Of a stretch of DNA of 64,000 nt, positions 45,523 to 53,740 are shown piece after piece; positions within the stretch are counted from its first letter, which is position 1, and every line of letters begins with the position of its first letter. The notes beneath the pieces are model-generated. The model was not told the DNA's origin. It made no database searches and was given only the letters and a program-made list of their open reading frames with translations. The stretch spans positions 62,001-126,000 of the forward strand of contig JAAFJA010000004.1 in assembly GCA_013298765.1 (NCBI GenBank), written 5' to 3'. This DNA is from Betaproteobacteria bacterium (GTDB lineage Bacteria; Pseudomonadota; Gammaproteobacteria; Burkholderiales; Casimicrobiaceae). A program made the translations under genes and the position numbers.

Positions 45523-46377
45523 ATGAAACTGCTTCGCTACGGCCCGGTTGGCAAAGAAAAGCCCGGCATCATCGACAAAGACGGCAATATTCGCTCGGTC
45601 GCTGAATACATCCCCGATTGGAACGGGGACACGTTAAACGCGAAAACGCTGGCAAAAATCGCGAAGATCAAGCCAGACAAGTTGCCGCTCGTAAAAAAGA
45701 GCACGCGGATCGGTCCCTGCGTCGCCCGCCCTGCGAAGTTTGTAGCCATTGGACTCAACTACGCCGATCACGCGGCAGAAACCGGTTCTCCGATTCCGAA
45801 AGAGCCTGTGGTGTTCAACAAATGGACGAGCTGCATCGTCGGCCCCAACGATGACGTGATGTTGCCGAAGGGCTCGGTAAAAACTGATTGGGAATGCGAG
45901 CTGGGCGTGGTGATCGGAACCCGCGCGAGCTACGTCACCAAGAAGGATGCGCTGAAATACGTTGCGGGCTATTGCGTCGTGAATGACGTGTCCGAGCGCG
46001 AATGGCAAATTGAGCGCGGCATGACCTGGGACAAAGGCAAAGGCTTCAATACTTTCGGTCCGATCGGCCCCTGGCTCGTCACCGCGGATGAAGTCCCGAA
46101 TCCGCAGAAGCTCGCCATGTGGCTCGACGTGAACGGCAAGCGCATGCAAAACGGCTCGACGAAAACGATGATTTTCGACGCGGCTACGCTAATCGCGTAT
46201 TGCTCGCAGTTGATGACGCTCGAACCCGGCGACATCATCACCACGGGAACGCCACCCGGTGTTGGGCTCGGAATGAAGCCCAATCCCGTGTTCTTAAAGC
46301 CTGGGGACGTGATGACGCTCGGCATCGAAGGGCTCGGCGAGCAGCGGCAAACGGTCAAGAAATGGTCGGCAAAGTAG
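45523..46377 (+). CDS. Fumarylacetoacetate hydrolase (FAH) family protein
   Basis: A 284-residue member of the FAH superfamily. The N-terminal segment MKLLRYGPVGKEKPG precedes the catalytic domain with FVAIGLNYADHAAETG. Metal ligands lie in TDWECELGVVIG, and NDVSEREWQIERG and TTGTPPGVGLGMKP follow. Members cleave carbon-carbon bonds or decarboxylate diketo acids; close relatives are 2,4-diketo-3-deoxy-L-fuconate hydrolases and proteins often mis-named ureidoglycolate lyase. A GGAACC ribosome binding site precedes the ATG. It lies 68 nt after the SDR gene and is probably cotranscribed with it. Two copies of the dispersed 3'-end repeat follow its stop codon. Confidence 0.93.
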   Translation: MKLLRYGPVGKEKPGIIDKDGNIRSVAEYIPDWNGDTLNAKTLAKIAKIKPDKLPLVKKSTRIGPCVARPAKFVAIGLNYADHAAETGSPIPKEPVVFNKWTSCIVGPNDDVMLPKGSVKTDWECELGVVIGTRASYVTKKDALKYVAGYCVVNDVSEREWQIERGMTWDKGKGFNTFGPIGPWLVTADEVPNPQKLAMWLDVNGKRMQNGSTKTMIFDAATLIAYCSQLMTLEPGDIITTGTPPGVGLGMKPNPVFLKPGDVMTLGIEGLGEQRQTVKKWSAK

Positions 46378-46399
46378 CTGTTACCTTTCAAACGTTTGC

Positions 46400-46498
46400 C
46401 CCCATTTAAATTAGGCTAGCTACATATTTTGTCAACTATTGGTATACAGTTTTTAGGCCGCTATCCCCAAAGTACGAAGGGCGAAAATCCAATAGCTT
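46400..46498 (+). repeat. Dispersed 3'-end repeat, copies D1 and D2
   Basis: These fill the spacer between convergent FAH and trmL genes. D1 (46400-46431) reads CCCCATTTAAATTAGGCTAG then ATATTTTG. D2 (46464-46498) reads TCCCCAAAGTACGAAGGGCG and, exactly 23 nt after CCCC, ATAGCTT. The bases TTTTA right after this box include the complement of the trmL stop codon (46499-46501). Confidence 0.62.
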
Positions 46499-46969
46499 TT
46501 AGATATCGCTCGAACCCATGAAACGTAGTTGACGCCACGCCTCGTACACCGTTACAGCGACTGAATTCGACAAATTGAGCGAGCGGTTCGATGGGCGCAT
46601 CGGAATACGCAACACGTTTTCCGGCGCGAACGTTTCGAGCACGTCGTTCGACAGGCCCTTCGTTTCACTGCCGAAGACGATCACATCGTCTTCGCGAAAG
46701 CTCACGTCGTAGACCGAGCGCGCCCCCGTAGTTTCGATGGCGAACAAACGACGCGGCGCAAGCGCTTGCCTGCACGCGATCCAATCGTCGTGAACCTTCA
46801 TCGTGGCGTACTCGTGGTAATCAAGCCCCGCGCGGCGCATCCTTGCATCATCAAGCGGAAAACCGAGCGGATGCACAAGGTGCAGTTCAGCGCCCGTATT
46901 TGCGCAAAGCCGAATCACGTTACCCGTATTCGGCGGAATTTCTGGATTGACGAGGACGACAGAGATCAC
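46499..46969 (-). CDS. trmL: tRNA (cytidine(34)-2'-O)-methyltransferase TrmL
   Basis: A 156-residue SPOUT methyltransferase. [21 protein letters not shown] at the start, [14 protein letters not shown] in the middle and the knot segment [18 protein letters not shown] are TrmL signatures. It methylates the ribose of the wobble base in tRNA-Leu isoacceptors. Length and motifs are complete. It is downstream of comF on the same strand, with a 204-nt GACGCAGATT-type element between them. Its stop codon touches a copy of the dispersed 3'-end repeat. Confidence 0.95.
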   Translation of the reverse strand: MISVVLVNPEIPPNTGNVIRLCANTGAELHLVHPLGFPLDDARMRRAGLDYHEYATMKVHDDWIACRQALAPRRLFAIETTGARSVYDVSFREDDVIVFGSETKGLSNDVLETFAPENVLRIPMRPSNRSLNLSNSVAVTVYEAWRQLRFMGSSDI

Positions 46970-46976
46970 AACTTAG

Positions 46977-47180
46977 CTTTTTTGACGCAGATTACGCTGA
47001 TTTCGCAGATGAACGCAGATTAGTTTTTTCGCGGGCTCAGTTGCAATTGTCTTCGTCTTCCTCAGGAAAACGTCGGAGAACTGTGACCGTCGGTTCTTTG
47101 GTACATCGGGATGCGGTAACCCGAACCCAAGAAATCTGCGCAAATCCGCGTGAAATCAGCGTTAATCTGCGTCAAAAAAA
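46977..47180. repeat. GACGCAGATT-type inverted-repeat element, copy 2
   Basis: The left arm (46977-47029) begins TTTTTTGACGCAGATTACG and has further units (GCTGATTT, CGCAGAT, AACGCAGATT). The right arm (47131-47180) is the inverse, ending TTAATCTGCGTCAAAAAAA. About 100 unrelated bases lie between the arms. It lies between comF and trmL, immediately upstream of the trmL start. Confidence 0.8.
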
Positions 47181-47192
47181 CAGGGACGATCA

Positions 47193-48002
47193 TTAGGCTA
47201 CCGCACGATTAAATTTTTGAATTCGCGAACGCGCTCTGGGCGGATTCACGCGGGCGATCACGCAGGCATTCACGCTTGCTGCGCCTGCATCGATTGCGGC
47301 GCGTGCGCATTCGTTGAGCGTCGCGCCTGTGGTCAACACATCATCGACCAAGACGACCGCTTCACCCGCCAGTGACCGAGTCGCGGCGAATGCATGCTTC
47401 ACATTTTTACGCCGATCCACCCAGTTTCGGGTGGCCTGCGTGCCTGTCTCGCGAATACGAATGATGGCGCTTTCGTCAACCCGCGACGAGAATCGCCGAC
47501 CCAGCGCTTTTGAAAAGAGGGCGGCCTGATCGTAGCCGCGCTCAAGCAAACGTTCGGGCGAGGGCGGCACAGGGATGAGCGTGGACGATGCGAATGAAAA
47601 GTCTTCGCTGGTGATCGCTGCCGCCCACTCAAAAACACCCCAATATCGCCCGTGTTTGGCGCCAACCACCAACCGATCCAACGGGAACTCATACATAAAC
47701 GTCGCGGCGAGCCGATCCCAGCGCGGCGGATACCTTAAGCAGCGACCGCAGACTTCCGCGTTCGACGAAGGCAGCTTACAGCGAGGGCATGATTCTTCCG
47801 GCACTCGCACGAGCGCGCCTTCGCACGGCGCGCATACGACGCGCGTGCACGGATCGGCGCACAGCGCGCAACGTGCGGGAAGCCACTGATTCGTCCAGTG
47901 ACCACGCGTCTGCTCCGGCAGAGACGAAGCGTCCGCGCCCACGTGCTGCTGCGCGGGCGCGAATAGTTTTCGAAGGCTTCCTACAATGCTCATAAATCTC
48001 AA
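47193..48002 (-). CDS. comF: ComF family protein (phosphoribosyltransferase-like)
   Basis: A 269-residue protein. The N-terminal zinc-finger-like part has CALCADPC, VCAPC and CPRCKLPSSNAEVCGRC. The C-terminal phosphoribosyltransferase domain has the PRPP-loop motif VVLVDDVLTTGAT. ComF/GntX-like proteins support DNA uptake by an incompletely known mechanism, possibly in handling single-stranded DNA. The start at 48002 is the frame opening; Met4 (47993) is equally possible. It diverges from bioC, with 11 nt between start codons. The bioC-comF-trmL neighbourhood is common in betaproteobacteria. Confidence 0.9.
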   Translation of the reverse strand: MRFMSIVGSLRKLFAPAQQHVGADASSLPEQTRGHWTNQWLPARCALCADPCTRVVCAPCEGALVRVPEESCPRCKLPSSNAEVCGRCLRYPPRWDRLAATFMYEFPLDRLVVGAKHGRYWGVFEWAAAITSEDFSFASSTLIPVPPSPERLLERGYDQAALFSKALGRRFSSRVDESAIIRIRETGTQATRNWVDRRKNVKHAFAATRSLAGEAVVLVDDVLTTGATLNECARAAIDAGAASVNACVIARVNPPRARSRIQKFNRAVA

Positions 48003-48013
48003 CGCATTGTTTC

Positions 48014-48955
48014 ATGAGCGCCCCACCCAAGCTAGATTCGCAACTTGTTCGTCGTCGGTTCAACGCAGCGGCGTCCGTGCAGGCGAAATCGGGCGTCTCT
48101 GAATACGCCACCGCTGCCGTCGTTCAGCGTGAAGTTGGAAACAGACTGCTCGAGCGCTTCGATTTCATGAAGCTCACACCGCAAACGATTCTTGATGTCG
48201 GTTGCGGACCGGGAACGCACACGGGAGCGTTGCGTGCACGCTTCCCCAACGCCAACGTTGTTTCGCTCGATCATGCGCAAGCGATGGTCGATCTCGCCTC
48301 GCCCCCGCCGCGCGGGATCGTCGCCAAGCTCTCGCGTAAGTCCAGAGACGCGGGCGTTGTGGCCGACATGGCGAAGCTCCCCATCAAACACGGCGCAGCC
48401 GACGTGCTTTGGAGCAATTTCGCGCTGCAATGGGCGAACGATTTGCCCGCCCTCTTCGCCGAATGGAATCGTGCGCTCAAAATCGATGGCGTGCTCATGT
48501 TCACGATGCCAGGGCCAGACACCTTGATCGAGTTGCGCCGCGCTGTGAATCAAGCGCTGCCGAGTCGCGTCTCGAGTCTGCACGTGCATACCGATTTACA
48601 CGACATCGGCGACATGCTCGTCCACGCCGGATTCGCCGATCCCGTGATGGATATGGAAGTGATCACGCTCGAATACAAAACCACCGATGCGCTGTGGCAA
48701 GACTTGCGCGCGCAGGGCGCGATGAGCGCAGTTGCGACGACGCAACCGCACGGTAGCGCTGTGCGCGCGCGCGGCTGCCTGAGCCCGCGCGCGTGGGCGC
48801 GCTTGGATAATGCGTTGAACGCGCAACGCGACACCAACGGCATGATCCGCATGAGCGTCGAAGTAGTCTACGGTCACGCCTGGAAAGTGCCGCCGAAGAA
48901 AACTGCTGATGGGCACGGAATCGTTCGAATTGAGTCTATTGGTCGGCGAGGGTGA
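48014..48955 (+). CDS. bioC: Malonyl-ACP O-methyltransferase BioC-like
   Basis: A 313-residue SAM-dependent methyltransferase. Motif I is ILDVGCGPGTHTGALRARFP, followed by LDHAQAMV, and the post-motif region DVLWSNFALQWANDLP is typical of BioC. BioC methylates malonyl-ACP so that it can prime pimelate synthesis for biotin. No other biotin genes are in the window. A related role such as NDUFAF5-type arginine hydroxylation cannot be excluded, because that family shares LWSNFALQW and position beside comF does not decide it. It is divergent from comF across 11 nt. Confidence 0.82.
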   Translation: MSAPPKLDSQLVRRRFNAAASVQAKSGVSEYATAAVVQREVGNRLLERFDFMKLTPQTILDVGCGPGTHTGALRARFPNANVVSLDHAQAMVDLASPPPRGIVAKLSRKSRDAGVVADMAKLPIKHGAADVLWSNFALQWANDLPALFAEWNRALKIDGVLMFTMPGPDTLIELRRAVNQALPSRVSSLHVHTDLHDIGDMLVHAGFADPVMDMEVITLEYKTTDALWQDLRAQGAMSAVATTQPHGSAVRARGCLSPRAWARLDNALNAQRDTNGMIRMSVEVVYGHAWKVPPKKTADGHGIVRIESIGRRG

Positions 48956-49089
48956 CGCGTCGCGCGGGGGGGCATTGGCGTAATCGCGCTTGCCGATTCG
49001 TCTTTTACCGGCGTAGTATCGTGCAGCGTATCGGTCGGATTAGATCTCAACAACACCGCGACACGACCGCCCATTCAATCGAGGGATCA

Positions 49090-51021
49090 ATGACACACCC
49101 AATCAAATCCGCAAGCCGTTTTTTTCGCCAATTCGCCCGTTACTTTTGGGCATTGCTCGGCGCGGCTGCTTTTGCCGCCACGGTATCGGCGCAGCCCGTT
49201 AAAGTCTCCGGTGGATTAGTGACAGGCGGCGATGTGTCGACCCAATTCGCCTTCAGCCCGGATGGACTTTTCGCGGTGTTCATCGCCAACAAAGACACTG
49301 TTGGAAAGCTGGAGCTCTACAGCGTACGGCTCTCGACGGGTGTCATCAGCAATATCTCCGGCGGCGTAGTCTTGGGGGGAAACGTTGTTGAATTTACGGT
49401 TAGCCCAGACAGCAGTCGTGTGGTGTTTTTGGGCGACCTGGTAACCGATGGGGTATTAGAGCTTTTTAGCGCGCCGATTGCGGGCGGCGCTCGTGCCCCG
49501 CTCTCCGGCAGCGTAGCGACGGGTGGCGATGTGTCGGACTTCAACGGTTTTCAAATTAGCCCCGACAGCGCTCACGTTGTGTTTCGAGGCGATTTGGTGA
49601 CCGATGAGGTGTTCGAGCTCTTTAGTGCGCCCATAGCAGGCGGTACGCGTACAACCCTCTCTGGCAGCATAGTGGCGTCCGGCGGTGTGTGGTTCGGGTT
49701 TCAGATCACTCCCGACAGCGCCTATGTAGTGTTCACTGGTGATCTCTTGACCGACGGTGTTGATGAGCTATTTAGCACACCGATTGAGGGCGGCGCGCGC
49801 GTGACGCTCTCCGGGAGTGCGGTGGCCAATGGCGATGTACTGAGCTTTCAGATTAGCCCCAATAGCGCACGCGTGGTGTTTCTGGGCGATTTGGTGAGTG
49901 ACGACGTCAATGAGCTGTTTAGCGCGCCGATTGCGGGCGGCGCACGTGCGGCGCTCTCCCAGAGTGCGGTGACAAATGGCGACGTACGTGCCTTTCAGAT
50001 TAGTCGCGACAGCGCCCACGCGGTTTTTGTGGGCGACTTGGTGACCGACTCTGTTGACGAACTGTTTAGCGCACCTATTGCGGGCGGCGCACGTGTGACG
50101 CTCTCTGGGAGCGTGGTGGCAACCGGCGACGTGTCCGTCAATTATCAGATCAGCGCCGACAGCGCCCACGTGGTGTTTCGCGGTGATCTGGTGACCGATG
50201 AGGTGTTTGAACTTTTCAGCGTGCCAATTGCGGGGGGAGCGCGTTTGACCCTGTCTGGTGGTTTAGTGGCCAACGGCGATGTGTTGGGTTTTCGGCTCAG
50301 CCCCGACAGCGTCCGCGTGGTGTTTCTGGGCGATCTGGTGACCGATGAAGTGATCGAACTCTTCAGTGCGCCGATTGTGGGCGGAGCGCGCGCGACGCTC
50401 TCCGGGAGCGTGATGACCACTGGCGATGTATTCGACTTTGAGATTAGCCCCGACAGCGCCCGCGTGGTGTTCGTGGGCGATGTGGTGACGGACGAGGTGG
50501 TTGAGCTTTTCAGCGCGCCGATTGTGGGCGGCGCACGTGCGACGCTCTCCGGAAGCGTGGTGGCCGCTGGCGATGTATTGAGTTTTCAGATTAGCCCCGA
50601 CAGCGCGCGCGTGGTGTTTCGGGGTGATTTGGTGGCCGATTTTGTATTCCAGCTCTTCAGCACGCCCATTGCAGGCGGCGTACGCGCCAATCTTTCTGGC
50701 CTTCTCGCGGCGAATGGCGATGTGTTTGGTTATGAGATTAGCGCCGATGGCAGCCGTGTATTGTTCTATGCCGACAGGGATACCGACGAAGTCTTCGAAC
50801 TCTATCGCGTGCAAATTGGCGGCAGTGCACTCGCGCTTGACATCGACGGCGATGATCGGGTGTTGCCGCTCACCGATCTCTTGCTGCTCGCGCGCTATCA
50901 GCTTGGAATTCGCGGCAGTGCCCTGATCGCGAATGCGTTGGGCGAAAACGCGACAATCACTGGAGCAACTGCGATTGAGAACCCGATTCGGGCAGCGCTT
51001 GGGGTGGGATTGCCGTTCTAA
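49090..51021 (+). CDS. Exported TolB-like propeller repeat protein with dockerin-like C-terminus
   Basis: About 643 residues from ATG 49090 (GAGGGA ribosome binding site). A signal peptide (ending TVSA-Q) precedes about eleven repeats of roughly 49 residues with the pattern ISPDSARVVFLGDLVTDEV-ELFSAPI-GGAR-LSGSVV-GDV. These resemble WD40-like (PD40) blades of TolB. The repeats are also very alike at DNA level. Near the C-terminus, LDIDGDDRVLPLTDLLLLARY and the following GIRGSALIAN form one EF-hand-like unit shared with the exported proteins at 21844 and 55334. The role is unknown; propellers of this sort bind proteins or polymers outside the cytoplasm. The frame extends upstream to 48952 but that would overlap bioC. 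Confidence 0.82.
   Translation: MTHPIKSASRFFRQFARYFWALLGAAAFAATVSAQPVKVSGGLVTGGDVSTQFAFSPDGLFAVFIANKDTVGKLELYSVRLSTGVISNISGGVVLGGNVVEFTVSPDSSRVVFLGDLVTDGVLELFSAPIAGGARAPLSGSVATGGDVSDFNGFQISPDSAHVVFRGDLVTDEVFELFSAPIAGGTRTTLSGSIVASGGVWFGFQITPDSAYVVFTGDLLTDGVDELFSTPIEGGARVTLSGSAVANGDVLSFQISPNSARVVFLGDLVSDDVNELFSAPIAGGARAALSQSAVTNGDVRAFQISRDSAHAVFVGDLVTDSVDELFSAPIAGGARVTLSGSVVATGDVSVNYQISADSAHVVFRGDLVTDEVFELFSVPIAGGARLTLSGGLVANGDVLGFRLSPDSVRVVFLGDLVTDEVIELFSAPIVGGARATLSGSVMTTGDVFDFEISPDSARVVFVGDVVTDEVVELFSAPIVGGARATLSGSVVAAGDVLSFQISPDSARVVFRGDLVADFVFQLFSTPIAGGVRANLSGLLAANGDVFGYEISADGSRVLFYADRDTDEVFELYRVQIGGSALALDIDGDDRVLPLTDLLLLARYQLGIRGSALIANALGENATITGATAIENPIRAALGVGLPF
49400..50760 (+). repeat. 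Tandem repeat of about 147 bp inside the propeller gene
   Basis: The segment encoding PDSA-VVF-GDL-TDEV recurs with its CCCGACAGCGC box near 49558, 49707, 50301, 50448 and 50595, and with variants between (49857, 50004, 50154). The spacing is 147-150 bp. Several neighbouring units differ by only a handful of bases, pointing to recent duplication or gene conversion within the array. Confidence 0.8.
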
Positions 51022-51064
51022 GGTTGTACGGCTACGTTGTAGCGTCGATTTGTGGGAGCGCTTG

Positions 51065-52480
51065 CTAAATCGCCGCGACAAAACACGCAGCAATAAGCGC
51101 AGCGCAAACCCAGGACGTCGGGTCTTTAGTTGCGAAGAGCACGGGGTCGTCATCCGACGCGCCGCGCATGGCGAGCTGCCACATGCGCATGAGCCAAAAG
51201 AGAATCACCGCTAACGCGAACCAGAGCCAGGCGGGATTTCGGTAGAGCACGGCAGCTTGCGGGGCAGAGACATAGAGCGAGAGCACGAGTACCGCGGCGA
51301 GCGCGGCGCCAGCGCCGAAGGTGTTGACGAATGCTGCATCGCGCCCTGTGTAGCCGCGCCCGGAAAGCTTCTCGTCGGGCGCGAGGCGGTTGATGTCGAT
51401 AGCGCGTTTGAGGAGCGCGAGGCTTAGAAACGCAAACACTGAAAAAGCGAAGAGCCAGGGCGACAGCGGCGCGGCGATCGCGAGCGCGCCAGCGACGATG
51501 CGAAGCGTGTAGAGCCCCGCCAAAATGCTCACATCCAACACAGCGATGCGCTTTGCCTTGAGTGTGTAAATCGCGTTAATTGCGCAATAGCCAAGAACGG
51601 CTGCGCCTACCCACAGCCCGGTACAAAACGCGAGGAATAGCCCCAAAAAAAGGAGCAATGTGGCGATCACAAACGCGCTTGATAATGAAATCGATCCGGC
51701 GGCGAGCGGGCGGAATCGCTTGCTCGGATGCGAGCGGTCTGAGGCAAGATCAAAGAGATCGTTAAACACATAAATGCCGGAGCACACCGCACAAAACGCG
51801 AAGAACGTGAAGATTGCTTGTTGCCACGCGAGCGGCTCGGTGAACCGATGGGCCGCGAAGAGTGCGACAAATACGAGCAGATTCTTGATCCAGTGACGCA
51901 CGCGCAAGAGCTTCGTCCAGCTTGCGAGCGCGCTCCTCTCTTGCTCGATCGGTTCGATGCGCGAGACGCCGCTTGGCTTGACGTCAGACACCGTGAACGC
52001 TTCGCGCGCGGCACGCCACACGGCAAAATCGGCGCGCGAATCGCCAATGTAATCAAAGCGCTTTTCACCGAACTCGCTGACTAATGTGGCCGCCTTCTTC
52101 TGACTTTTAAGATTCGTTTCGCCATCGGAAGCAAACACTCGATCAAACAGGCCAATGCGCGCGGCCACTGCGTTCGCGATGCTTACGTCCGCCGCAGTGG
52201 CGAGCACCGTCGTGCGGCCGCTTGCGCGAGCGTCACGCAGGCGGGCGAGCACGGCTTCATTCAATGGCAGTGATTCAATCGTGAGGCGCGAATCGAGTGC
52301 GCGCGCCGCAAGCGATTGCTTCAACACGGCGCGACCTTGCACAAGCCAGCCAACGCATCTGATCGGCAGCCACACATCATTGGCCCATGCGGCGAAAAAA
52401 CTTTCCCACAGCGTATCGGTGCGAACGAGCGTGCCGTCTAGGTCGACAACGAGTGGAATATTGTGAGAGGTTTCGGTCAC
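51065..52480 (-). CDS. HAD-phosphatase/UbiA-prenyltransferase fusion protein
   Basis: A 471-residue protein. The N-terminal 190 residues form a HAD domain: the DLDGTLV nucleophile motif (residue 13 on), a TVLATAADVS segment and YIGDSRADF for metal binding. From about residue 190 there are eight or nine membrane helices of the UbiA type with YVFNDLFDLASDRSHPSKRFRP. The second Asp motif is less clear. Similar fusions are related to decaprenyl-phosphate phosphoribose synthase-like proteins and may transfer or dephosphorylate lipid-linked sugars; the true substrate is unknown. It is a single gene, convergent with the propeller gene. A GACGCAGATT-type element lies upstream. Confidence 0.88.
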   Translation of the reverse strand: MTETSHNIPLVVDLDGTLVRTDTLWESFFAAWANDVWLPIRCVGWLVQGRAVLKQSLAARALDSRLTIESLPLNEAVLARLRDARASGRTTVLATAADVSIANAVAARIGLFDRVFASDGETNLKSQKKAATLVSEFGEKRFDYIGDSRADFAVWRAAREAFTVSDVKPSGVSRIEPIEQERSALASWTKLLRVRHWIKNLLVFVALFAAHRFTEPLAWQQAIFTFFAFCAVCSGIYVFNDLFDLASDRSHPSKRFRPLAAGSISLSSAFVIATLLLFLGLFLAFCTGLWVGAAVLGYCAINAIYTLKAKRIAVLDVSILAGLYTLRIVAGALAIAAPLSPWLFAFSVFAFLSLALLKRAIDINRLAPDEKLSGRGYTGRDAAFVNTFGAGAALAAVLVLSLYVSAPQAAVLYRNPAWLWFALAVILFWLMRMWQLAMRGASDDDPVLFATKDPTSWVCAALIAACFVAAI

Positions 52481-52516
52481 GTGGTGCGGGGCTGGGTGTG
52501 GTTGCAGACGATTGTA

Positions 52517-52713
52517 TTTTTGACGCAGATTAGCGCAGATTTCACGCAGATTGACGCGGATTTAGATTTCGGTAGCAATGCGGCGAACACAGCTCATCAA
52601 CGAGAATCTTTTTGCCACAGATTGACACAGATGAACACTGATTTTTTGCCCAAGCGTCTAAAAGAAATCTGCGTAAATCAACTGGATAAATCTGCGTAAA
52701 TCTGCGTCAAAGA
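52517..52713. repeat. GACGCAGATT-type inverted-repeat element, copy 3
   Basis: The left arm begins TTTTTGACGCAGATT with units TAGCGCAGATT, TCACGCAGATT and GACGCGGATTT (52517-52566). The right arm ends AAATCTGCGTAAATCTGCGTC then AAAGAAA (52669-52713). Between them lies a further degenerate set (ACAGATTGACACAGATGAAC at 52617). About 197 bp in all, in the spacer between the mutarotase and HAD-UbiA genes. Confidence 0.8.
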
Positions 52714-52796
52714 AAATGATGTTTACATCTACGAGTCATATGTGCGAGGAGTCTGCTCGCCAAACAGCCTTCGTGTTCATCCGCCGCAAGCTTCCC

Positions 52797-52835
52797 TCAC
52801 CCACGCTTCGCGTGACCTCTCCCAGCGGGAGAGGT
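52797..52835. repeat. Hairpin-forming intergenic repeat after the mutarotase gene
   Basis: Two stacked hairpins: CACGC-TTC-GCGTG (52802-52814) and the perfect stem ACCTCTCCC-AGC-GGGAGAGGT (52815-52835), preceded by CCCTCACC. This is the common proteobacterial CCCTCACCC...CTCTCCC-type repeat. It lies 11 nt beyond the mutarotase stop codon and may end that transcript, although it lacks a T tract. Confidence 0.65.
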
Positions 52836-52846
52836 CGTGGCGAAAT

Positions 52847-53740
52847 TCAATGTTGCTGCAACGCCTCTACCGAAATCGTTTGCCGCAGCATGTGGCTGTC
52901 GTCGGGGCCGAGTTCGATGACTTCGGGGCCGCAGTTTGCCGCTTCGAGGCACACGTAGTCGCGCCATGCGCTTGCCGGGATGTCAGCAAAACCTTTGACC
53001 GCCTCTTCGCCCGGATTCCACGCAACAAGTGTTCTGCTGCCTTCGGTGGCGAGTACGATTTTTCGTTGTAAGGCGGGGTCAACGATTTCGAAACGATTCG
53101 GCGCATCCATGTAGATGCGATCGCTGCGGCCCGGATCACGCGGATCGTTCAAATGCCACGCGCCTCGCTGAGTGTGAACATTAAAGTCGTCGAACTTATC
53201 GCTATAGCTCAGGCGATCGAGCTCCGAAACCGAGACACGCATGGCATCGCCCACTTTGAAGTAAGTGTGGAAGGCTTGCGTGAAGCGAACAGTTTCTTGC
53301 GAGAGGTTCACGGTGGTGAGGGCTTGGTCAAGCGTTTGACCAATCCTCATCGTGTGCATCAAATTCATGGGCACGCCATCAATTTCTGGGGCGGCAAGCG
53401 CGATCACCCACTCACCCTCTTCGCTTTGCTCTGCATGGGTGAGTTGCCATTGCCGCGTGCGCACCAGCCCGTGCTGCGGCGCTTCATCCGGCTGCCCCTG
53501 TTTCGCAAAATAGGGCCAACACACGGGAACACCGCCGCGAATAGGATCGGGCGGACGTTTGGTGGTTGGTGAAAGCCACATCACATCTTCAAAGCCATTG
53601 GGCACGAACGATAAAACGTGGCCGCCGAAGAGGCTCACTGCCGCGTGCGAAAACGGTGTGTGAACGATGAGCGCGGGGAGCCCTTGGAATTCGCCGTAGC
53701 GCAGCGTGTGCTGCGCGGGTTGGCCCGACGCCTGAGTCAC
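52847..53740 (-). CDS. D-hexose-6-phosphate mutarotase (YeaD-like)
   Basis: A 297-residue galactose-mutarotase-fold protein. Marks of the YeaD group are VMWLSPTTKRPPDPIRGGVPV, CWPYFAKQG, the catalytic His in APQHGLVRTRQW, FHTYFKVGD and the late Glu in YVCLEAANCGPEV. These enzymes interconvert anomers of hexose 6-phosphates in the cytoplasm. The length is normal. Its start overlaps the end of the GST gene by 4 nt, so the two are translationally coupled. A hairpin repeat follows its stop codon. Confidence 0.92.
   Translation of the reverse strand: MTQASGQPAQHTLRYGEFQGLPALIVHTPFSHAAVSLFGGHVLSFVPNGFEDVMWLSPTTKRPPDPIRGGVPVCWPYFAKQGQPDEAPQHGLVRTRQWQLTHAEQSEEGEWVIALAAPEIDGVPMNLMHTMRIGQTLDQALTTVNLSQETVRFTQAFHTYFKVGDAMRVSVSELDRLSYSDKFDDFNVHTQRGAWHLNDPRDPGRSDRIYMDAPNRFEIVDPALQRKIVLATEGSRTLVAWNPGEEAVKGFADIPASAWRDYVCLEAANCGPEVIELGPDDSHMLRQTISVEALQQH

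Noticed and set aside
48952-49089. Upstream start for the TolB-like repeat protein
   Set aside because: It would overlap bioC and bury the signal peptide; ATG 49090 has a good ribosome binding site and opens directly into the signal peptide.
49400-50760. Possible CRISPR array because of regular repeats
   Set aside because: The period is 147-150 bp with coding-phase repeats in an open frame; there are no short palindromic repeats with unique spacers and no cas genes.
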